A DNA stretch of 13,218 nt from Euryarchaeota archaeon UBA105 (GTDB taxonomy: Archaea; Thermoplasmatota; Poseidoniia; Poseidoniales; Thalassarchaeaceae): positions 11,532-24,749 of the forward strand of contig DALV01000033.1 in NCBI GenBank assembly GCA_002496905.1, in the 5' to 3' direction. Each line of letters starts with the position of its first letter. Within the stretch, counting starts at the first letter, position 1. Positions 1 to 5,808 of the stretch are shown piece by piece. The notes beneath the pieces are model-generated. The model saw only the letters and a list, made by a program, of their open reading frames with translations. It did no database searches and was not told where the DNA came from. Both the position numbers and the translations under genes were made by a program.

Positions 1-61
1 GACTTTTCACATCCGCTAGCCTCAAGGGGGGTAGTCAAGTCGGCGGAACACGGGGAACGCA
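1..61. other. Upstream flank of purB
   Basis: The 61 bases before purB contain stop codons in the plus strand (for example 17-19 and 32-34) and a G-rich segment (26-31). GGGG at 52-55 may be a weak ribosome-binding site for purB. No TATA-like element or upstream gene end can be identified with confidence at this edge. Confidence 0.4.
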
Positions 62-1408
62 GTGTCTGTCTCACCGCTGGATTACCGATATGGACGACCC
101 GATGCTAAAGAAATCTGGTCGAGAGAAGGTCGACACAGTAGACAATTAGAGGTAGAAAGAGCCCTTGTATGGGCTCATTGCCAACTTGGTCGAGTATCCG
201 CTGAACACTACGATATGGTTGCTGATATCTCAGACCCAGGTATTGTAACTGCGGATCGGGTAGACGAAATAGAAGCGGAAACAAGACACGATATCATGGC
301 ACTAACGAAGGCTATGGCAGAAAAGGCCGGAGAAGCAGCTTGGTGCATTCATTTGGGAGCAACAAGCAATGATATTGTGGATTCAGCCGTAGCCCTACAA
401 ATTAGGGATTCTATCAAATTACAAAGACAGAGTATGAAGACGCTACTCACTACACTCTGTGATTTAGCAGAAAGAGAAAGAGACACTGTCATGCTCGGTA
501 GAACTCATGGACAAGCCGCTGTACCGATTACTTTCGGCCTTAAAATAGCAGTTTTTGTAGATGAGTTCAGAAGGCATCTAGTAAGGTTAGATGAATTAGA
601 ATCGAGGGCAATAACCGGCAAATTCCTAGGAGCGGTCGGAACAGGAGCAGCGCAAGGCGAGAACGCAAAAGAATTGCAACAATTAATTCTTCAACACCTT
701 GGATTAACGGTGCCAGTAGCGACAACACAAGTGGTTGGGAGAGATCGCTACATCGAGTGGGTTGGATGGATGGCTAATGTTGCCGCATCAGTCGAAAAGC
801 TCCTACAAGAAGTAAGGAATCTACAAAGATCTGAAATAGCCGAAGTCGGCGAATGGTTTGACGTCGAAAAGCAAGTTGGTTCATCCACAATGGCACACAA
901 AAGGAATCCAATTACTGCTGAGAATGCTTCTGGTTTAGCACGAATCGTTCGTGCAATGATTATCCCTTCATATGAAAATGCTTTATTGTGGCACGAGAGG
1001 GATTTAGCTAATTCCTCGAGTGAGAGATTTACCCTATCTCATGCAATGATACTATTGGATGATATTCTAGCAAAATCAGACAGAGTCATGGGTAAATGCG
1101 TGGTTGATGCTGATAGAATGTTAGCAAACATAGAATCTCAAAATGGCCTAGTAATGGCAGAGAAGATAATGTTAGCATTGGTCGACGAAGGGATTCATAG
1201 AGACCAAGCCCACGAAATTCTACGAGCAGCTTCAATGGTAGCTGTGGCTGAAAATCGCCATCTTCGGGAGATTTGTGGTGAAGATGAGGCCGTAACTAGT
1301 GCCTTTAACTCAGAAGAATTAGACCAGTTATTCGATCCAACAAGTCACCTTGGAGTCAGTGGTGAAATTGTAGACGAAACAATTGCACTAGCAAGGGCGA
1401 TGATTTAG
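62..1408 (+). CDS. purB: Adenylosuccinate lyase
   Basis: Cytosolic enzyme of purine synthesis. It cleaves SAICAR to AICAR plus fumarate, and adenylosuccinate to AMP plus fumarate. The 448 residues match the usual family length. The start reads SPLDYRYG, typical of PurB. Visible family blocks are TRHDIMA (about 74-80), GATSND (about 99-104), GRTHGQ with the presumed general-acid His149, and the fumarase/aspartase superfamily signature GSSTMAHKRNP at 273-283, whose mobile-loop serines (274/275) include the general base. The GTG start at 62 is chosen because an in-frame stop lies at 32-34, no ATG intervenes, and a GGGG stretch sits about 6 bases upstream. The RadB-like gene follows 43 bases downstream on the same strand, so co-transcription is possible. 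Nothing looks broken; all catalytic blocks are present. Identification is secure. Confidence 0.96.
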   Translation: MSVSPLDYRYGRPDAKEIWSREGRHSRQLEVERALVWAHCQLGRVSAEHYDMVADISDPGIVTADRVDEIEAETRHDIMALTKAMAEKAGEAAWCIHLGATSNDIVDSAVALQIRDSIKLQRQSMKTLLTTLCDLAERERDTVMLGRTHGQAAVPITFGLKIAVFVDEFRRHLVRLDELESRAITGKFLGAVGTGAAQGENAKELQQLILQHLGLTVPVATTQVVGRDRYIEWVGWMANVAASVEKLLQEVRNLQRSEIAEVGEWFDVEKQVGSSTMAHKRNPITAENASGLARIVRAMIIPSYENALLWHERDLANSSSERFTLSHAMILLDDILAKSDRVMGKCVVDADRMLANIESQNGLVMAEKIMLALVDEGIHRDQAHEILRAASMVAVAENRHLREICGEDEAVTSAFNSEELDQLFDPTSHLGVSGEIVDETIALARAMI

Positions 1409-1451
1409 CAATAGTAATGCTAATCCACCCTGAGTTTTTCAAACCTGAATA

Positions 1452-2021
1452 ATGCTCGACCTAGATTCCGGTCCGGTTCACGTTTCAGTGGAAGAGGGGA
1501 TAGGAGGTACTAGCCTCTGTCTAAGCCTTGCAGTAGACGTATTACAGTCTAATTCTCGTGTAGTTTGGTTAGGTAGAAATTCGTTAGACCCACAAAGGAC
1601 TCAAGAGATTTTTGCAGGACTTAATGAATCTCAATTAGAGAGATTTTTTGTCCTAGAGTTTGGTACAAATTTGCTTACTAGGGTCAACACTATGAAACCC
1701 CTAATCAATACATTAGACGATACGGATTTGATTGTTATTGATGATTGGTGCCCATCTTCAGGCCGAGCACCCGCGGATGATTTACAGGCGGCACGTACTT
1801 TGATTTCCACAACACAAAACACTAGGTTGATCTTGACTTCAAAGGCATATGAATCTCCATCGGCTGATGAAGAAAAGTGGAAGAGCAGGGGTTCTCAACT
1901 CTCAGGATTAAGGCAAGTATGGTTATTGAAGGAAGAAGGTATTAGGAATTATAGAAAACTAATCGATGAGGACCTAGAAACCAAATTGAAATTGAAAGAA
2001 TCCGGGTTCACCCTCGCTTAG
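1452..2021 (+). CDS. RadB/RecA-superfamily-like protein with degenerate Walker A
   Basis: A protein of 189 residues, probably a RecA-fold ATPase relative closest in layout to archaeal RadB. The N-terminal segment EEGIGGTSL (14-22) sits where RadB/RecA has its P-loop, but the Walker A lysine is absent (GIGGTS in place of GxGKT/S). A good Walker B strand, DLIVIDDW, lies at 92-99. The tail follows RadB order: a strand with TSKAY (129-133), then the strand RQVWLLKEEGIR (154-165), resembling the RadB 'RLEK..G.R' strand, and a final short strand GFTL. RadB is a recombination accessory protein that binds ATP; the missing lysine suggests this one may not hydrolyse it. It lies 43 bases after purB and ends one base before the convergent small membrane gene. 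The start is the ATG at 1452, with no clear ribosome-binding site. KaiC-like or another RecA paralogue are alternatives; the fold is more certain than the RadB label. Confidence 0.55.
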   Translation: MLDLDSGPVHVSVEEGIGGTSLCLSLAVDVLQSNSRVVWLGRNSLDPQRTQEIFAGLNESQLERFFVLEFGTNLLTRVNTMKPLINTLDDTDLIVIDDWCPSSGRAPADDLQAARTLISTTQNTRLILTSKAYESPSADEEKWKSRGSQLSGLRQVWLLKEEGIRNYRKLIDEDLETKLKLKESGFTLA

Positions 2022-2022
2022 T

Positions 2023-2247
2023 TCATTCTTCTGAGTCGAACTCTTGGGAAAGTAAACGGTCTAATTCTTCCAATGCTTCTTGGTCTGGTTCCATCAATTT
2101 GTCAGGATTCCTTGCCATTCCGCTATAATCTACTAAATCCTTTGAGCCACTCATTCGCCGTTTTTGTCGTAATCCCAAGATGTACCAAATCAACAAACCT
2201 GCAGAAATTGTCAATAGGACTGCTAGAATGGTTTGAGTATCAGCCAT
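2023..2247 (-). CDS. Small single-pass membrane protein, unknown function
   Basis: I do not recognise this family. The product is about 74 residues. A hydrophobic segment (about 7-27, ILAVLLTISAGLLIWYILGL) is followed at once by a basic stretch (RQKRR) and then by an acidic, soluble tail rich in Asp/Glu that ends FDSEE. This is the pattern of a small membrane anchor with a cytoplasmic tail under the positive-inside rule. The ATG at 2247 is preferred; a GTG two codons upstream (2253) would add Val-Phe. It is the last gene of the gmhA-gmhB-tiaS cluster: tiaS stops 12-18 bases upstream, so it is probably co-transcribed. Its stop is one base from the stop of the convergent RadB-like gene. The coding call rests on spacing, orientation and the clean membrane-segment/charge architecture. 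Confidence 0.7.
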   Translation of the reverse strand: MADTQTILAVLLTISAGLLIWYILGLRQKRRMSGSKDLVDYSGMARNPDKLMEPDQEALEELDRLLSQEFDSEE

Positions 2248-2265
2248 AAACACGCGAGGGAATTC

Positions 2266-3543
2266 TCAGACTTGACTGTTCTGTGCAGTTGGTAGACCTA
2301 TTTCCAACGGTTTTGCTAAATGCCTTCTATTTGCTGGATTGGGTTCAACCCATCCTTGATGTGGAGATTCAAATGAAACTAATTTACTAACCCAAGCTTT
2401 TTGCGTTAACTTCCCACATTCTTTGCATCTTAGCCCTTGACCTACGCCCGCACTTCTCATAGTTTTTCCACAACATTCCGGTCTCTTTACGATTCTAGGG
2501 CTGGTTGATTTCACCCTGAGTCTCTCTAAATGTACTTCACTCGCGGGCGAGATTAATCCCATCCATTCGATTATATCACCAGGGTACAATTGCCTTAGCA
2601 ATGTATTGACCTCACCACTTTCTGCGAATGCGATTAGTGTCTGTGATGATAAACCAGTCCAAACAACGACCGAGGAATGACCACCTTGAACTTCAAGAGG
2701 CTGAGAAGACACAATTCCTGTTACGGCACCTAGTAAATGGTCATCAGATACTTGATTGGTTCTATGGATTGCCCAGGAGTCACATTCCTCGACTTCTGGT
2801 CTACCTTGAAGGAATTCATGTGCAGATTGTAATTCCTCAGGCGACTCGGCTCTAATTCCGTATAGCACAGGACAATTAGTACGTGGCATAATCAAACCTC
2901 TACCCGTAGTGGGGTCTCTATTTGCGAAAGTGGTTGGGAATTGTTTTGACATGGAGTCAATGGCTTGTATCGAGACTTTCCTGTTTGTTCTAATCATCTC
3001 AATATTTCTCCAAGCGATTAATTCCCAAGTGTTGTTTTCGGAAGGATTCCAAGCAATAGCAGCAGATGCACCGATAATGCCATCGGGATTTCCCTCAATA
3101 GAGTAAACTTTAGTCGAGTCGGGTAATTTACTTAGAGAGGAATCTAAAGAAACTTCTCCTCTTACGGCATTCCAATACAACGATTCGGGAACTTCTTCGG
3201 TAGTGAAAATTAGACAGGGAGAAGGTTTCTGTCCTGTATCAGGGTAGTTGCCTAAGATCTCTTTATGCAAATCTTCAATGAATTCTTTACAGATTGATTC
3301 AAGGTAATTCAGGCTATTGATATCAGTTCGACAAATTGCAGAAAGAGCAGCATTCCCCCTAGTTCTCTTGGGGGCGAAGGGCCAAAGCCGTACGAGCCTC
3401 CTTTCTATAATCTCGAAACCATCAATCGATTCCATCAATCGATTAAGTAAACGGTTGAAGTGTTCGGTAGTACAGGCATACTCAACATGGTCTGTGTCAT
3501 CCAATCCTATTCGGATGACACTTTTCGCATGGGTGTCGCTCAC
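2266..3543 (-). CDS. tiaS: tRNA(Ile2) 2-agmatinylcytidine synthetase TiaS
   Basis: TiaS attaches agmatine to C34 of the tRNA-Ile CAU anticodon, using ATP, so that the tRNA reads AUA. It is an archaeal enzyme. The product is 425 residues, the usual length. The N-terminal IGLDDTD (12-18) followed by CTT (24-26) is the family's ATP-binding/kinase motif. Further family blocks are KRTRGNAAL (59-67), GIIGASAAIAW (155-165), an OB-fold-like segment around 270-345 and a C-terminal zinc ribbon at about 357-377. The ribbon is slightly odd: its first knuckle has adjacent Cys357-Cys358 where CxxC is usual; the second knuckle, Cys373/Cys376, is normal. The start is a GTG at 3543 that overlaps the upstream phosphatase stop by four bases (GTGA), with a G-rich Shine-Dalgarno-like run just upstream, so translation is probably coupled. 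A 13-bp tandem duplication lies in codons 34-42. Confidence 0.93.
   Translation of the reverse strand: MSDTHAKSVIRIGLDDTDHVEYACTTEHFNRLLNRLMESIDGFEIIERRLVRLWPFAPKRTRGNAALSAICRTDINSLNYLESICKEFIEDLHKEILGNYPDTGQKPSPCLIFTTEEVPESLYWNAVRGEVSLDSSLSKLPDSTKVYSIEGNPDGIIGASAAIAWNPSENNTWELIAWRNIEMIRTNRKVSIQAIDSMSKQFPTTFANRDPTTGRGLIMPRTNCPVLYGIRAESPEELQSAHEFLQGRPEVEECDSWAIHRTNQVSDDHLLGAVTGIVSSQPLEVQGGHSSVVVWTGLSSQTLIAFAESGEVNTLLRQLYPGDIIEWMGLISPASEVHLERLRVKSTSPRIVKRPECCGKTMRSAGVGQGLRCKECGKLTQKAWVSKLVSFESPHQGWVEPNPANRRHLAKPLEIGLPTAQNSQV
3419..3444 (-). repeat. Perfect 13-bp tandem duplication inside tiaS
   Basis: The 13-base unit CCATCAATCGATT (plus strand) occurs twice head to tail with no mismatch. It encodes residues 34-42 of TiaS (NRLMESIDG). 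The unit length is not a multiple of three, so the two copies are read in different frames. The reading frame is intact and the DDTD and RTRGNA motifs on either side are in frame. Confidence 0.85.
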
Positions 3544-4196
3544 GCGACACCCCCCAGTATTGAATCAACAACTCCAGAAATACCAATGTCAGGATCACAA
3601 CGAATCCCCCTGACTCCGTGGTTTTCTGCAGCAGCCATATCGACTCCTCTGTCGCCTACCATGAATGAGGTTGACTCATCAGGCCTTTCGACCCATTCAG
3701 CGTCATAAAGGAGTTTGATGCTGTCGAAATCAGCATTAGATGAGGCGGCGTCAATAAGTTGTCTACCCGCCTCTAGCATCCCGGAATTGGGCTTTCGTGC
3801 CCATGCACCTTCCCAAGGAGCATATGGTGAGAATAATATCAAATCTAGATGAGCATCTGAATCTTCAAGTAGTAATCTACTCCTTATTTCCGAATGAATA
3901 TCGTCTAGATTGTCGGAATCCCAATGACCTCTGCCAATTGGAGATTGATTAGTCACTACCACTATTCTATAACCCGCTCTGCGCAAATTGCCAATTGCTA
4001 AGCCCGCATTTGGCAACAATTCGACTTCTGCAGGGGAATTGACGTAGTTTTCGCTTCCAACATTGATTACGCCATCTCGGTCAAGATAGGCAATTCTTCC
4101 ATCCCATCTTTTGCCGCTCGGTAAGTCAAGCAATTCCAATGGGGCGGTTAATTCCGCAGACTCGCGGTGAGGAGGTAGCATTGTATCACTGCTCAT
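3540..4196 (-). CDS. HAD-family phosphatase, GmhB-like (heptose bisphosphate phosphatase-like)
   Basis: Soluble HAD-superfamily hydrolase of 218 residues, closest in pattern to GmhB, which removes a phosphate from D-glycero-D-manno-heptose 1,7-bisphosphate in nucleotide-heptose synthesis. All four HAD motifs are present: YLDRDGVIN (37-45; Asp39 nucleophile, Asp41 acid/base), VTNQSPIGRG (81-90), RKPNSG (134-139; Lys135) and FMVGDRGVDM (178-187; Asp182, Asp186). The region before Lys135 reads SPYAPWEGAWARKP and lacks the cysteines and histidine that bind structural zinc in classical GmhB. The N-terminus has about 30 extra residues before motif I. It overlaps the GmhA-like gene by 11 bases if ATG 4196 is used; ATG 4181, just after that gene's stop, is a plausible alternative. 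Pairing with a GmhA-like isomerase supports a heptose-phosphate role. Histidinol-phosphate phosphatase is a related alternative. Substrate is inferred. Confidence 0.82.
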   Translation of the reverse strand: MSSDTMLPPHRESAELTAPLELLDLPSGKRWDGRIAYLDRDGVINVGSENYVNSPAEVELLPNAGLAIGNLRRAGYRIVVVTNQSPIGRGHWDSDNLDDIHSEIRSRLLLEDSDAHLDLILFSPYAPWEGAWARKPNSGMLEAGRQLIDAASSNADFDSIKLLYDAEWVERPDESTSFMVGDRGVDMAAAENHGVRGIRCDPDIGISGVVDSILGGVA

Positions 4197-4755
4197 TATT
4201 GGCTTTGGTGGCTTCTTTTACGATGTGATTGATAATTAATTGCATATCTTCAATACGCTCCATCGAAGTAGTAGGGGAAACAATTGCGACATCGACTATC
4301 TTGGCTAATTCACCGCCCTTTCCACCGTTGTAATCACCGGTTACTGCTGCTGTTCTACAGCCCGCTTCTTTAGCAGCATAAATTCCGTTTAGCACATTGG
4401 CGGAATTACCTGAACCGGAATATGCGATAACAAGGTCTCCTGATTTAGCAAAAGTGGACAATTGCCCCGCGAATACATTTGCGTAATCGGTATCATTAGC
4501 CCATGCAGTGAATGAAGATATATTGTCCGTATGAGCGATGGTAGGAATACCTAGTTCCTTAGACCAATCTCCTGCACTATGAGAAGGTGTTGCGGCGCTT
4601 CCACCATTACCGATCATGTGGATACTACCTCTTCTTTCCGCAACTGCAGTTAATTCAACCCAAAGGGCTTCAATTTGCGATTTAGAGACCTCTGAAAGGG
4701 TTCTTCGCAAATCACTGAGGTAATCCTCCGCGAATGATTCGAATTCGAAGCCCAT
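4186..4755 (-). CDS. SIS-domain sugar-phosphate isomerase, GmhA-like
   Basis: SIS-domain protein of 189 residues resembling sedoheptulose-7-phosphate isomerase (GmhA), which makes D-glycero-D-manno-heptose 7-phosphate. The phosphate-binding motifs are clear: IGNGGSAATPSH (48-59) and YSGSGNSANV (112-121). A C-terminal helix, RIEDMQLIINHI (167-178), aligns with the GmhA helix carrying the catalytic histidine (here His177). Two active-site positions differ conservatively from E. coli GmhA in my alignment: Glu65 becomes Asp63, and Gln172 becomes Glu169. The start at 4755 is chosen over ATG 4788 because family similarity begins soon after it and an AT-rich TATA-like element lies about 34 bases upstream; the longer version would place that element inside the gene. 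This is the first gene of the minus-strand operon; the HAD phosphatase start overlaps its end. Another sugar-phosphate substrate is possible. Confidence 0.85.
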   Translation of the reverse strand: MGFEFESFAEDYLSDLRRTLSEVSKSQIEALWVELTAVAERRGSIHMIGNGGSAATPSHSAGDWSKELGIPTIAHTDNISSFTAWANDTDYANVFAGQLSTFAKSGDLVIAYSGSGNSANVLNGIYAAKEAGCRTAAVTGDYNGGKGGELAKIVDVAIVSPTTSMERIEDMQLIINHIVKEATKANNEQ

Positions 4756-4782
4756 GTGTCTCCCAATGCAAACCGGCGAGGG

Positions 4783-4795
4783 CATCATATTTACG
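4783..4795. promoter_or_regulatory. Shared TATA-like element between gmhA-like and archaeosortase genes
   Basis: The AT-rich stretch catcatatttac sits in the short divergent spacer. Read on the minus strand it gives a TATA-like core centred about 34 bases from ATG 4755. Read on the plus strand its core lies about 29 bases before ATG 4819. Both distances fit archaeal transcription that begins about 25 bases after the TATA box and yields leaderless or short-leader mRNA. No other AT-rich core is present in the spacer. This is inference from spacing alone. Confidence 0.4.
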
Positions 4796-4818
4796 AGTTG
4801 ATGGCTGGAGTCGATTCG

Positions 4819-5808
4819 ATGGAGGAGCCTGTAGGAGTCGCTTTGGAAGCCATTGCCGACTCAATTGGCACCTCTGGGGAAGCACTTAGATTACTAATCG
4901 GGATATTAGGAATGGCCTTTCTAGCCACTTCTTTTTCGAATTCAAAGGCTAAATGGTCAGGGCAAATTGCAGGTGCTGGTTGGGTATTTCTAGGCCTATT
5001 CATTTACCTACTATCGGAATATTATGTCAAAATTGGAGATCCTGTTCTAATCATAATGACAGCAGGAGCCTTACCTGGAGGTATTTTTCTTGCTGTGCTT
5101 GAAACCCAAAGGGCTAGCCATTTAACCGAAGATACCAGACAATCCATAGTCTGGCTACGTGGCATGGTTGCTTGGTCAATGATCCCCTACCACGTAGTAT
5201 ACTGTATCCCATACCTCAACATCGCTTTCGTTATGCTAACAGCACATAGTGCTGAGTGGATGTTAGAATTCGTTGGATTAGGATCCTACACAATGGGGGA
5301 AGTTATGGTTGATTTACACGATGGAGGAGAGGTCCCCTTGAGCGATTGGGATGGAAGTATGTTGCTTCTTACCCAACCTCTAGGTGATGGAGGATTCTTC
5401 ATCCCAATGTACCATTCTACTGGTGAGGAAGTAAATATTGGGTTCATCCTAAGTTGCTCAGGTCTACAATCAATGATTATCTTTGTAGGGGCAATAGTGG
5501 CACTACAAACCGTCCCTTGGAATCGAAGATTTCGTGGTTTATTGATTTCAGTTCCAACGATACACATTCTCAACACCTTCCGTAACGCTGGAATCGTATG
5601 GTTAACCGATAACTATCGAAATTGGCAATTCTTAGGATTGGATATGTTCGATTTCTCTCACAGTTATGCTGCAAAGGCCGCTAGCCTTTTTGCGATGTTT
5701 CTATTGGCAATTGCACTATTCGATTTATTACCTGAATTACACAGAAATATTATGCAATTATTACCTAAACAATTGAGAGGAAAAGATAATTCTTCAACGG
5801 CTTCTTAA
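4819..5808 (+). CDS. artA: Archaeosortase/exosortase-family membrane transpeptidase
   Basis: Polytopic membrane protein (329 residues from ATG 4819) with the hallmarks of archaeosortase A, a sortase-like enzyme that processes C-terminal tripartite signals (PGF-CTERM type) of archaeal surface proteins, linked to lipid attachment. About seven or eight hydrophobic segments can be seen (about 22-40, 48-70, 75-95, 110-147, 208-230, 240-262, 285-305). The key blocks are LSCSGLQSMIIFVG with Cys213 (codon 5455), VPTIHILNTFRNAG with Arg255 (codon 5581) and FDFSHSYAAK with His281 (codon 5659), matching the Cys/Arg/His set of the exosortase superfamily. The Cys-to-Arg spacing (42) is near that of characterised archaeosortase. 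The start could also be GTG 4756 or ATG 4801; 4819 fits a leaderless transcript from the TATA-like element at 4787-4793. It diverges from the sugar genes and its 3' end overlaps lhr by 15 bases. The symbol is by similarity only. Confidence 0.83.
   Translation: MEEPVGVALEAIADSIGTSGEALRLLIGILGMAFLATSFSNSKAKWSGQIAGAGWVFLGLFIYLLSEYYVKIGDPVLIIMTAGALPGGIFLAVLETQRASHLTEDTRQSIVWLRGMVAWSMIPYHVVYCIPYLNIAFVMLTAHSAEWMLEFVGLGSYTMGEVMVDLHDGGEVPLSDWDGSMLLLTQPLGDGGFFIPMYHSTGEEVNIGFILSCSGLQSMIIFVGAIVALQTVPWNRRFRGLLISVPTIHILNTFRNAGIVWLTDNYRNWQFLGLDMFDFSHSYAAKAASLFAMFLLAIALFDLLPELHRNIMQLLPKQLRGKDNSSTAS

Noticed and set aside
26..61. tRNA-like 5' segment (GGGGGGTAGTCAAGTCGGC resembles an acceptor stem plus D arm)
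   Set aside because: No anticodon arm, T-arm motif or closing acceptor strand follows; purB coding begins at 62.
1409..1451. T-rich tract after purB (GAGTTTTTC) as a terminator
   Set aside because: The T-run is only five bases with no hairpin; the downstream gene is close and on the same strand.
3317..3708. Two overlapping plus-strand frames across the tiaS/phosphatase junction
   Set aside because: They are antisense to two genes with clear motifs and show no start signal or domain.
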